Assembly (NCBI RefSeq): GCF_001435845.1
Contig: NZ_CM003596.1
Location: forward strand, 806,001 to 870,000
DNA length: 64,000 nucleotides
Reading direction: 5' to 3'
DNA from: Psychrobacter sp. P11G3
Lineage (GTDB): Bacteria; Pseudomonadota; Gammaproteobacteria; Pseudomonadales; Moraxellaceae
Under the pieces are notes generated by a model. The model made no database searches. It saw only the letters and a list, made by a program, of their open reading frames with translations, and was not told the origin of the DNA. The position numbers and the translations under genes are program-made. Positions 37,145 to 46,051 of the stretch are shown here, one piece after another (the stretch's first letter is position 1; each line of letters begins with the position of its first letter).

Positions 37145-37924
37145 TTAATTAATCTTAGTTAATTCTAAATCCATTTTCTTACCATCGTTAATTTGGCTAA
37201 CTTTAACTGGCATATAGTCCAAGCTTGGGGCTAACCAAAAGCTGGTAGAGCGGCTATCATCATCGTGGACGCGGTCAACACGTACTGTATCAAAGGTACC
37301 CGCTGGTACGGTAATCTTAGTACTGCCTGATTTTTTAAACGGCGTCTTCTCGATTTTATCTTTTTTTGCCATGTAATAATTACCAGAGAATTTACCGTTT
37401 AATAAATCCTGACGAATCTGTACCTCAAGGCTCAAGTCATCAAAGGCTTGTTGCGACATATTCATAGTCGTCGACTTGCCCTTATAGTTACTGGTGACTT
37501 TTTTGCTGCTTGGGTTGAAGTCTAGTTTATGTGTGCGACCCATGCCAAGTAGTTTGTACGTAGTGCTTGCCTGCGTGGGACTGACATTATTACCATTAAG
37601 TGTAAAAGTGCTGTTTTGCGAGGCGCTAGCCACACCAGCGACACGAGCCTTAACGTTATATTTCCACGTATTACCAGATTTGCTTAGCGTACGAGTTGCT
37701 GTGCCTTTGTATTTGTCCTCAACGGTAAAACTATAATCGGCAGTTGATGGTTGGACAGTTTTTGCGCTGGCAAGGGTAGGTGCGGTCATACTCAAAGCTC
37801 CAACAGTAGAGATACTGATGCCTGTCACTAAGGCAGATAAAAATTTAGATGGACTGCGTTTTGCGTTATTAGCATTATCAACATTGTCGCTTGATGAATT
37901 TTTGTACATTGATGAAAAACTCAT
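37145..37924 (-). CDS. DUF3108 domain-containing exported protein
   Basis: A 259-residue protein with an extended signal sequence: about 28 polar residues, then SALVTGISISTVGALSMTAP and a cleavage site near LASA-K. The mature part is the beta-rich DUF3108 domain, with ADYSFTVEDKYKGTATRTLS, the WKYNVKARVAG strand, and the RSTSFWLAPSLDYMPVKVSQ segment typical near its end. Periplasmic function unknown. Convergent with the DUF2069 gene. Confidence 0.85.
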   Translation of the reverse strand: MSFSSMYKNSSSDNVDNANNAKRSPSKFLSALVTGISISTVGALSMTAPTLASAKTVQPSTADYSFTVEDKYKGTATRTLSKSGNTWKYNVKARVAGVASASQNSTFTLNGNNVSPTQASTTYKLLGMGRTHKLDFNPSSKKVTSNYKGKSTTMNMSQQAFDDLSLEVQIRQDLLNGKFSGNYYMAKKDKIEKTPFKKSGSTKITVPAGTFDTVRVDRVHDDDSRSTSFWLAPSLDYMPVKVSQINDGKKMDLELTKIN

Positions 37925-38399
37925 AGATACCCCTTCATTAATTTATTGCCGATATAGCAATTTTTGTTCGTTCTTATTATGTTTACCAGACCTATAATGG
38001 TCATACGCTGTTACATTTTCAAGCGTGGTGTCATACCGCTTCGTGTAGTGCTTGTAGCAAATGTTTCTATAGTTAATTTGGCCTTGGACAAAATATAAAT
38101 TCAGCTCACTAATATTTTTAAATATCCCTACTTTTTGTTCTTCATTTGATTAGCATATCGACTCTATTAAACGTAAGGCATCGATATGAGATGTTGATTG
38201 ATCAATTTTTGCAAAATAATCTTGTAAATTTTTGGGCTTTACACTTGAACCGAACTCACCTTGCCCCCACTTTTTGTTACAAGCTCAAGGCTTATCTATA
38301 AAGCGTTGTTTTTGGCAGTGTTCCCTATAGATACTGGTATTGAGACCATTAATTCAAATAAACCCTTAATTTTATTAACCAACTTTTGGAGTCATATCG
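37925..38399. other. Region upstream of groES
   Basis: 475 bases. Contains the promoter of the DUF3108 gene near its left end and the heat-shock promoter of groES (38244-38270), giving a groES leader of about 120 nt. No CIRCE inverted repeat (TTAGCACTC-N9-GAGTGCTAA) was found, so HrcA control is not supported. No gene seen. Confidence 0.55.
38244..38273 (+). promoter_or_regulatory. Sigma-32 (RpoH) heat-shock promoter of groES-groEL
   Basis: CTTGAA (38244-38249), 15 bases, then CCCCAC (38265-38270) followed by TTTTT. This fits the RpoH consensus CTTGAA-N13-15-CCCCATnT closely. About 130 bases upstream of groES. Confidence 0.88.
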
Positions 38400-38690
38400 A
38401 TGAACATTCGTCCTTTACATGACCGTATTGTCGTCCGCCGCATAGAAGAAGAAACAAAGACAGCTGGTGGTATCTTGCTTCCTGGTTCAGCACAAGAGAA
38501 ACCTTCACAAGGTGAAGTGCTTGCAGTTGGTAATGGTCAAGTTCGTGACAACGGTGAAACTCGTGCGTTAGATGTAAAAGCTGGCGACAAAGTTTTGTTC
38601 GGTCAATATGCTGGTCAAACCGTAAAGGTTGACGGTGAAGAACTATTGATTATGAAAGAGTCTGATGTATTGGGTGTGCTAGAAGGTTAA
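38400..38690 (+). CDS. groS: Co-chaperonin GroES
   Basis: A 96-residue heptameric lid of the GroEL chamber. [18 protein letters not shown], the mobile loop [20 protein letters not shown] (residues 17-36) and the C-terminal VLGVLEG are all standard. GGAG precedes the ATG. First gene of the groES-groEL operon. Confidence 0.98.
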   Translation: MNIRPLHDRIVVRRIEEETKTAGGILLPGSAQEKPSQGEVLAVGNGQVRDNGETRALDVKAGDKVLFGQYAGQTVKVDGEELLIMKESDVLGVLEG

Positions 38691-38696
38691 TCCTTT

Positions 38697-38716
38697 TGAG
38701 TATTATTTTATACTCA
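38697..38716 (+). promoter_or_regulatory. Hairpin between groES and groEL
   Basis: TGAGTAT (38697-38703) and ATACTCA (38710-38716) form a perfect 7-bp stem with a 6-base loop just after the groES stop. It has no T-run, so it is more likely an mRNA processing or stability element than a terminator. Confidence 0.5.
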
Positions 38717-38807
38717 GCACATTTTGATAGCAGTTTCTAATAATCGCTTTTGATAAGCAACTATCAAATCAATCAATTGTATTCTCATACTTATAATAGT
38801 GGAGTAA

Positions 38808-40463
<1,656 letters not shown>

Positions 40464-40466
40464 TAT

Positions 40467-40566
40467 ATGCCTCGACTAACTTTGTACGACGTTGTTAACC
40501 TCGCTCGATGTACTATCAGTACAATCTTCACTCGGTTGCCTAGTCGTACTGCTTTAGTCAACTCAT
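40467..40566. repeat. Intergenic repeat, copy 2 (after groEL), with inner dyad
   Basis: Similar to the stretch after etfA (25512-25590). Key shared blocks are CCTC-n4-GATGTACTA, CACTCGGTTGCC and CTTTAGTCAAC. Inside it GATGTACTATCAGTACA contains the dyad TGTACTATCAGTACA, and the ends CGACTAAC/GTTAGTCG-like also pair (CGACTAACTTTG with TTTAGTCAAC). It lies between the groEL stop and its terminator. Confidence 0.5.
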
Positions 40567-40620
40567 AAAGCGTTTTTCACTAGAGTTGTAAGTATTTTTG
40601 TGAAAGCGTTTGAACTATTA

Positions 40621-40657
40621 AAAGCTCTGTTATCGAAAGATAGCAGGGCTTTTTTGT
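40621..40657 (+). terminator. Terminator of groES-groEL
   Basis: AGCTCTGTTATC and GATAGCAGGGCT form a 12-bp stem (with wobble) around GAAA, followed by six Ts. A close copy occurs at 45864, with further similarity in the 40 bases upstream. Confidence 0.92.
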
Positions 40658-40911
40658 GTTTGGTTTATTGGAAAGTTTTATTCTCAGATAATATTAAAAT
40701 CAATATACTAACTTGTTGGAGTTCAATATTTTCATGATTTACTAAATAAATTCCAAATTAGCTACTCTTATCTTTATATCGAAAATTTCATACAGCAAAT
40801 CAATAAATGTTACATAAATATTGCTATTTGTATATAATGCACACTGTTAAAACTAAACTATTTTTTACTTTATATGTTTACAGTTAATATATTTAAGAAA
40901 AGGAGTATTTA
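40658..40911. other. A/T-rich region between the groEL terminator and lipoprotein gene
   Basis: 254 bases of A/T-rich sequence with no gene. A -10-like TATAAT at 40834-40839 (in TATATAATGC) with TTACAT/TTGCTA-type -35 candidates upstream may drive the lipoprotein gene, which has a strong AAAAGGAG ribosome site. Confidence 0.4.
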
Positions 40912-41299
40912 TTGAACATTAACTCACCTGCCATTTTAGTAGTAATGGTTACAGCTTTAATTATGAGTGGCTGCGCTAGTAAATCTACGGAAGATTCCTA
41001 TAACCTACGTGTCGCCAAACGAATATGCTAGCCTTAGTTGTACTGCTCTCGAAAATGAAATGAGAGATATATCGCAGAGAGTGGCCACTATTACTGGCCA
41101 AGTAGATAAAGAGGCCTCAGCTGACGCATGGCAGATGGGTGTTGGATTGGTGCTGTTTTGGCCTGCACTTTTCTTTTTAGAGGGAGGGGACGGTACACTA
41201 CAGTCTAACTATGCTCTTTTGAAAGGTAAATATGAAGCTGTTTCAACGCAATACAGTAGAAAAGGATGTGCTGACATGACTGAAGAGAGTAGTAATTAA
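40912..41299 (+). pseudogene. Small lipoprotein with a single frameshift
   Basis: Frame A opens at a TTG (40912) behind AAAAGGAG and encodes a lipoprotein signal with lipobox L-I-M-S-G-C, then ASKSTEDSYN, before stopping at 41029. Frame B (+1), open from 40967 to 41299, carries the rest: ITYVSPNEYASLSCTALENE, a coiled coil, MGVGLVLFWPALFFLEGGDG and a final KGCADM. Together they form one lipoprotein of about 128 residues of a type common in Acinetobacter and Psychrobacter. The shift lies near 40990-41010. It is either a real inactivating indel or a sequencing error. If it is real, frame B alone has no signal peptide. Confidence 0.72.
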
Positions 41300-41344
41300 T
41301 TCTACTCTAATATATCGTATCTATGAGCTTCCAATCACTAATAC

Positions 41345-41378
41345 TAAAAAACCCTACTAAAATTAGTAGGGTTTTTTA
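41345..41378 (+). terminator. Terminator after the lipoprotein gene
   Basis: AAAAACCCTACTAA and TTAGTAGGGTTTTTT form a stem over AAA, with A and T flanks. Confidence 0.9.
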
Positions 41379-41501
41379 GTATTAGTAACATCAATTTAAA
41401 TTTTCAATTAATAATTTATTAGGATATAGTTGATATAGCGAATATATTCGCTAACAGCGTTTTAACTTAGAAGGAATAAATTAACTTAAAAGGAATTTAA
41501 A

Positions 41502-41873
41502 ATGAAGATTTTATCGATTGCGATGGTAGCATCAGCCCTAGTGTTGGCTTCTGCTAGTAGTTCAGCTGATCCTAGTTTAGATGGATTTAAAATGCAAAAG
41601 CCGATGGAGATGTCTAGCGTTGCCTATTCTAAAGTTATGCAGTTATCATTTAACAATAAAGAGCGCTACACGAGCGAAAAAGAAATTTATGAAAAAGTGA
41701 TGAGAGGTGCCAAAGCAAACGGCTTTGAACTTAAAGAAGTAGAGGCAATGAAAATCGCTCACATCGTTGACGGCGCTTTGGACAATGAGCCACCAGAAGC
41801 AGCTTCTATTAATATAACAGTTACTATCCATTTAAAACGACCAATCAAAATAGAAGTTGAGATTTCCCTATAA
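41502..41873 (+). CDS. Uncharacterised exported 123-aa protein
   Basis: Preceded by AAAAGGAATTTAAA. Residues 1-22 form a signal peptide (MKILSIAMVASALVLASASS, cleavage near SSA-D). The mature protein of about 100 residues is charged and soluble, with no cysteines, and ends in a beta-strand pattern (INITVTIHLKRPIKIEVEIS). I do not recognise the family. It lies in the accessory stretch between groEL and yaaA. Confidence 0.65.
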   Translation: MKILSIAMVASALVLASASSSADPSLDGFKMQKPMEMSSVAYSKVMQLSFNNKERYTSEKEIYEKVMRGAKANGFELKEVEAMKIAHIVDGALDNEPPEAASINITVTIHLKRPIKIEVEISL

Positions 41874-41942
41874 TACGGTGAATACAAATCTATTGTTAAT
41901 AAGCTACTTACTATGAATGACTTACTTATCCCTCTAAAATAA

Positions 41943-41972
41943 AGCCCTAGTAATATCTCCTATATTAGGGCG
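41943..41972 (+). terminator. Hairpin after the exported protein gene
   Basis: GCCCTAGTAATAT and ATATTAGGGC pair with a small bulge around CTCCT. No strong T-tract follows, so termination efficiency is doubtful. Confidence 0.45.
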
Positions 41973-41997
41973 TTATAGTTAAAGCTCATCAAATACT

Positions 41998-42082
41998 CTA
42001 TTCATCCGCTGTATCTCGTCTAAACGTCCACGTCGTACTATCAAGACTTTTTATCATAGCAATATTCTGTCAAATTTAAATG
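41998..42082 (-). pseudogene. Decayed fragment of the yaaA 3' end (copy Y1)
   Basis: The plus strand reads ATCTCGTCTAAACGTCCACG, matching ATCTCTTCTAAACGTCCAAG at the end of intact yaaA (47778-47797). Similarity continues over about 80 bases to CTGTCAAATTTAAA (intact: CTGCCAAGTCAAAC). Orientation is the same as yaaA. Several substitutions show it is old. No open frame remains. Confidence 0.75.
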
Positions 42083-42154
42083 AACTCATTATGGGTCTTG
42101 CTACTCACGGGTGATTGAGCGGGACATTATTCTCTTAGTCGGTATAAAAGAATC

Positions 42155-42610
42155 TCAAACAAAAATAGGTAAAGTTGTCTTATTGATTACCTTTCTCACC
42201 GATAAATGAGTGTGTATATCTTTTACGCTAGCAAGCTTGTGTAACTTACGTGTGAACCGCTCATAACCATCGAGATTGGGGCTCACTACTTCTAATAAAT
42301 AATCATAAGAACCCGATACCACATGTCCATTAATCACCTCGTCCATATTGGACAGAGCACGTTCGAAAGCTGCGATAGATTCTTCTTGGTGGCTGTTGAG
42401 ACTGACCTCCACAAAGAAACTCATCGCAATACCCGCTTTGGCTTTATTTACGTTTGCCTGATAGTTCTCTATATAACCTTCATCTTCCAAACGTTTGAGG
42501 CGTCGCGCGCAAGGAGACGGCGACAGCCCTATACGTTCGGACAGTTCGGCTGTAGATAAGCGCGCTTCTTTTTGGAGCACTTCCAAGATATGGCGATCGA
42601 TTTTGTCCAT
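42155..42610 (-). CDS. Lrp/AsnC family transcriptional regulator
   Basis: A 151-residue feast/famine regulator. Residues 1-60 form the winged helix (MDKIDRHILEVLQKEARLST, then LSERIGLSPSPCARRLKRLE). Residues 65-145 form the RAM ligand domain (VEVSLNSHQEESIAAFERAL; VISGSYDYLLEVVSPNLDGY-like text). Divergent from an exporter/aminotransferase row, which it probably controls in response to an amino acid. The 147-base intergenic region has two dyads. Confidence 0.92.
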   Translation of the reverse strand: MDKIDRHILEVLQKEARLSTAELSERIGLSPSPCARRLKRLEDEGYIENYQANVNKAKAGIAMSFFVEVSLNSHQEESIAAFERALSNMDEVINGHVVSGSYDYLLEVVSPNLDGYERFTRKLHKLASVKDIHTHLSVRKVINKTTLPIFV

Positions 42611-42620
42611 AATTTACCTT

Positions 42621-42690
42621 TTGGCTTTTTAAGCCAATAATTTTTATTTAGTTAGCATTATCCACCAAATATTTGCAAAATTGCAATGAA
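42621..42690. promoter_or_regulatory. Possible Lrp/AsnC operator between divergent genes
   Basis: Two inverted repeats: TTGGCTT-TTT-AAGCCAA at 42621-42637 and TTGCA-AAAT-TGCAA at 42673-42686. The spacing of about 50 bases and location between the regulator and exporter genes fit a site for an Lrp-type octamer. Binding is inferred. Confidence 0.45.
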
Positions 42691-42757
42691 TAAATAGAGA
42701 TAAAAGCGCGTATTTTAATCGATAATTGGTCTTTGTATAGCAGCATAAGACACGACT

Positions 42758-43675
42758 ATGAATACGATATTCCATCCCTCATCGCGCAAAAATCCTTTGT
42801 TTGTAATGTCGCCACTAACCAAAGGCTATGTGGCGATGAGCGTTGTATTATTGATTTGGTCAGGCTTTGCGTTGACTGTGCGAGCGGTTGGAGCATCGTC
42901 GCTAACTATTGCGGATGTCATGCTCATTCGCTTTAGTGTACCGCTGGTCTTATTGACTCCTTGGGTACTCTCTAGTTGGCATGAAATCAAAAACATAAGA
43001 CTGCCAGATATCCTGTTCGTTTTACTTGGTGGCGTGCCTTTTCTTTTATTAGCCGCTTTTGGTGCAAGTACAGTACCAGCAGCTTACGTTGGTACTATTT
43101 TGACAGGTACGCCAGTCTTCTTTGCCGCAATATTGTCTTTTATTTTTTATCGTCAGCGAATATCATTGAGGAAATTTGCCGCATTAATCCTCATTCTCTT
43201 CGGTATCGCTACTATGATTGGCGGGCGTGCACAGTCAATACCTAATAGTCTGCTGTACGGTGTGGGGTTACTGTTGATGGCAAGCCTGATTTGGGCGGGT
43301 TATACCTTAGGGTTAAAAAGCACCAAATTGAGTCCAATAACTATCGCTATCGTGCTTTCTTATACCTCGTTCTTTCTGACATTAGTGATGGTTCTGTCTG
43401 GTATCGTAGAGACAAATATAGGTTCTGTATCTTTTGATGAAGCGCTTCCATTTATCCTAGTACAAGGACTTGGTGTAGGGGTGGTATCAACCATTGCGTT
43501 TTCTTATGCTGTCAAACAGCTAGGCTCCATTCGTACCTTATTACTTGGCTCTTTGTCACCAGGATTAACCGCTATACTGGCTACGCTGATACTCAGTGAG
43601 TCTCTATCAGTCATTATGATATGCGGCATCGTACTCAGTACCATTGGTGTCATCTTGTCCAATCGAACGACATAA
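42758..43675 (+). CDS. EamA/DMT family transporter
   Basis: A 305-residue protein with ten membrane helices in two EamA repeats (about residues 25-155 and 165-300). Typical pieces are LLIWSGFALTVRAVGASSLT, AAYVGTILTGTPVFFAAILS, and GSLSPGLTAILATLILSESL. The family includes amino acid and metabolite exporters (such as RhtA, YdcZ/EamA). Start at 42758; Met16 or Met24 are alternatives. First gene of a plus-strand row with an aminotransferase and a GST, divergent from an AsnC-type regulator. Confidence 0.9.
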   Translation: MNTIFHPSSRKNPLFVMSPLTKGYVAMSVVLLIWSGFALTVRAVGASSLTIADVMLIRFSVPLVLLTPWVLSSWHEIKNIRLPDILFVLLGGVPFLLLAAFGASTVPAAYVGTILTGTPVFFAAILSFIFYRQRISLRKFAALILILFGIATMIGGRAQSIPNSLLYGVGLLLMASLIWAGYTLGLKSTKLSPITIAIVLSYTSFFLTLVMVLSGIVETNIGSVSFDEALPFILVQGLGVGVVSTIAFSYAVKQLGSIRTLLLGSLSPGLTAILATLILSESLSVIMICGIVLSTIGVILSNRTT

Positions 43676-43693
43676 ACTAATTAAGGAAGTATC

Positions 43694-44872
43694 ATGATGT
43701 TAGATAATATGCCTGTTATCAATGGCGATCCACTGTGGGCATTGTTAGGTAGGTTTCGCGCTGACCAACGCAAACATAAAATAGATCTATTGGTTGGTGT
43801 CTATCGAGACGAGCATGGTAATACGCCTGTGATGAAAACCGTGCAAGACGCAGAGATACATCTTGCTCATGAAGCTCATTCAAAGGCTTATGGCATGTTA
43901 TCGGGTAACGCTAATTTTAACCAGCAAATGGCAAAATTTGTATTGGGTGACAGTCCAAGTCTAAAGAACCAATGCACAATTCAGACGGTTGGGGCGTCAG
44001 GTGCGTTACGACTCATCGCTGACTTAATCGCCACGCTCTCTCCAGATTCAACCGTTTGGATCAGTAACCCTGGTTATATCAATCATCGTCCGCTGATGGA
44101 AGGTGCGGGGTTAACGGTTGATACGTATCCGTGGCAAAATAAAAATGGTCAATTAGATATTGATGCGTGTTTTGCCGCGCTAGAAAAAGCAAAAGAGGGA
44201 GACGTTCTGTTATTACATGCGTGCTGCCACAACCCTACCGGTATAGATCCTTCTTTAGAGCAGTGGCAACTTTTTTCTGATAAGTGTAAACAGAAAAATA
44301 TTGTCCCATTCATTGATATGGCGTATCAAGGTTTTGGAGATGATCCTGATAGCGATGCTGCAGGGCTTCGTTTAATGATCGAAGACGCTGACTTTGCATT
44401 TATCGCTGCCAGCTGTTCAAAAAACATGGGACTATACAACGAGCGTACAGGTATTGCCTCGGTGGTAACGACGAACCATGAGCGTCATGCAGATATACAG
44501 ACACTTTTAGAAACCATCACACGTGCCAACTACTCCATGCCGCCCAATCACGGTGCCGCAGTGGCTTCTTATTTGCTAGACAAACCAGACGCTTGGCTAG
44601 TCGAGCTGGCAAGCTACCGTAGTAGGGTAGATACTATTCGCCAAGCATTAGGCGCAGCATTAAAAGGTAGAGGTGCACCTGCAGAGTTTTTGGACATCTC
44701 GCACCAAAAAGGCATGTTTTCTCTATTGCCGCTAACAGAAAATCAAATGCTGATATTGCAAGATGAGTTCGCGATTTACGGCATGCCAAATGGCAGAATC
44801 AATATTGCAGGTTTGAAAATGACGGAAATTCCCCAACTGGCTGACGCTATCATATCGATTATTTCACGTTAG
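43694..44872 (+). CDS. Aromatic/aspartate-type class I aminotransferase
   Basis: PLP-dependent enzyme of the AspC/TyrB group, 392 residues. DLLVGVYRDEHGNTPVMKTV, the cofactor-stacking region, HACCHNPTGIDP, and the Schiff-base Lys in S-C-S-K-N-M-G-L-Y-N-E-R are clear. The C-terminal MFSLLPLTENQ and GRINIAGL match the substrate-binding Arg region (R in GRINIAG). AAGGAAGTATC precedes the ATG and the gap to the transporter is 18 bases, so the two are one transcript. Likely transaminates aromatic or acidic amino acids. Confidence 0.93.
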   Translation: MMLDNMPVINGDPLWALLGRFRADQRKHKIDLLVGVYRDEHGNTPVMKTVQDAEIHLAHEAHSKAYGMLSGNANFNQQMAKFVLGDSPSLKNQCTIQTVGASGALRLIADLIATLSPDSTVWISNPGYINHRPLMEGAGLTVDTYPWQNKNGQLDIDACFAALEKAKEGDVLLLHACCHNPTGIDPSLEQWQLFSDKCKQKNIVPFIDMAYQGFGDDPDSDAAGLRLMIEDADFAFIAASCSKNMGLYNERTGIASVVTTNHERHADIQTLLETITRANYSMPPNHGAAVASYLLDKPDAWLVELASYRSRVDTIRQALGAALKGRGAPAEFLDISHQKGMFSLLPLTENQMLILQDEFAIYGMPNGRINIAGLKMTEIPQLADAIISIISR

Positions 44873-44897
44873 AGAATAATCTTTATAACTCAGTACA

Positions 44898-45566
44898 ATG
44901 GTTTTATCCACTAATCGCCACAGCAAAAAGGACACGACTATTTATACTTTATATTGGGACAAGGGTGGTGCCAATATGGCCACCCATGCTGTCTTTGAGG
45001 AGCTAGGCGTGTCTTATGAAATGATAGAAATAGACCTGTCTAAAAACATGCAAAAATCAGCTAAATATCTAGCCATTAATCCAAATGGCAAAGTACCTAC
45101 GTTAGTGCATAAAGGACAGGTTATTTATGAATCTGCGGCAATTTTAATGTATGTGTTAGATCAGCACCCAGAGTCTGGGCTAGCACCTGACACAGGATGT
45201 CCTAAGCGCGGTGTCTATTACCAGTATTTATTTTGGATGTCTTCTACACTACAAGAAGCCGCTAATCGCTGGGCACATCCCGAGCAGTACATCAGTGGCA
45301 AGCACAATTTGCAGCAAGTGAAAGATAAAGCGAATGATGTGCTAACCCACTGTTGGGATATTGTTGAAAAGGAGTTAGCTAGTAATGGTCCATGGTTGTT
45401 AGGCGATAAATTAAGTGGAGCTGATTTTCATTTATTTATGATTGCTCACTGGAGTCAGCGATATGCGAGTCGAGCACAGGATTGGACACACCTAAATGCA
45501 CACTATCAAGCCATGCTAAACCGTGCCTCGATACAAGAAATGATGATACAAGAAGGGTTGTTATAA
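44898..45566 (+). CDS. Glutathione S-transferase family protein
   Basis: A 222-residue protein. The thioredoxin-like N-domain has TLYWDKGGANMATHAVFEEL, NPNGKVPTLVHKGQVIYESA (the cis-Pro and E-S glutathione site), and a helical C-domain with FWMSSTLQEAANRWAHPEQY and GDKLSGADFHLFMIAHWSQR. It lies 25 bases after the aminotransferase. Function in the row could be detoxification or isomerisation of a transamination product; this is a guess. The ATG at 44898 has a weak ribosome site. Confidence 0.88.
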   Translation: MVLSTNRHSKKDTTIYTLYWDKGGANMATHAVFEELGVSYEMIEIDLSKNMQKSAKYLAINPNGKVPTLVHKGQVIYESAAILMYVLDQHPESGLAPDTGCPKRGVYYQYLFWMSSTLQEAANRWAHPEQYISGKHNLQQVKDKANDVLTHCWDIVEKELASNGPWLLGDKLSGADFHLFMIAHWSQRYASRAQDWTHLNAHYQAMLNRASIQEMMIQEGLL

Positions 45567-45589
45567 TTCGTTCAACTAAAGGATATCTA

Positions 45590-45679
45590 ATGAGTGAGTT
45601 ACAAGCACTGAATGCAATGCTTCTAGTGACTTCTAGGGATTGTAGTAAATATAGTTTTTATATCAAGCTGCTGGCTTGA
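45590..45679 (+). pseudogene. Truncated fourth gene of the aminotransferase row
   Basis: An AAAGGATATCTA ribosome site and ATG at 45590 open a frame MSELQALNAMLLVTSRDCSK that runs only 29 codons and ends inside the yaaA-like fragment that begins at about 45660. It looks like the start of a further gene of the row, cut off where the yaaA fragment joins. Confidence 0.4.
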
Positions 45680-45828
45680 TCCGTCTCTTTTAAACGTCCA
45701 TGTCTTGTCATCAGACGCTTCTGCACAATAGTAATAGCCTGCCAAGTTAAACTGCTTTAGCTGCTTAGCACTCCACTTGATATTGACCATTTTCTTACCT
45801 TTCTCGATAAATCGCTTTCCGCTAAAAG
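45660..45828 (-). pseudogene. Decayed fragment of the yaaA 3' end (copy Y2), internally deleted
   Basis: The plus strand has TCTTTTAAACGTCCATGTCT, GTCATCAGACGCTTC and CCTGCCAAGTTAAACTGCTT, matching the last codons of intact yaaA at 47778-47850 with about 85% identity. After AGCTGCTTAGCA it jumps about 90 bases of the yaaA sequence to resume at CTTGATATTGACCATTTTCT (intact: CTTTATATTGACCATTTTTC near 47935). Same orientation as yaaA. It ends near 45828, where similarity to the groEL terminator region starts. Confidence 0.85.
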
Positions 45829-45863
45829 TATGATTTTGTCATAAAGTCTATTTGACTACTAGA

Positions 45864-45897
45864 AGTTCTGCTATCGAAAGATAGCAGGGCTTTTTTG
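45864..45897 (+). terminator. Second copy of the groEL-type terminator
   Basis: AGTTCTGCTATC and GATAGCAGGGCT around GAAA, then TTTTTT; nearly identical to the groEL terminator at 40621. The upstream 40 bases (AAGTATGATTTTGTCATAAA and TTGACTACTAGAAG) also align with those before the groEL terminator. It points to duplication rather than chance. Confidence 0.8.
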
Positions 45898-46051
45898 CGT
45901 CTAATTTTGATGGTGAGTTTATTTTAACATGTACTACTATATATGTTATTATTTGAATATATAATGGAGTGACAATTCAATTAAAAGGAGTTTGGACACG
46001 TGTTGCGGGTTAGAATGCGCAAAATATCGTGTGCCATTTAATGTGATCACG

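Noticed and set aside
37925..38399. CIRCE element before groES
   Set aside because: No TTAGCACTC-N9-GAGTGCTAA-like inverted repeat in the region; the sigma-32 promoter explains heat control.
45482..45679. A 65-codon gene overlapping the GST 3' end
   Set aside because: Its first part is the shifted frame of the GST gene; only the part from the ATG at 45590, with its own ribosome site, was kept as a truncated gene start.
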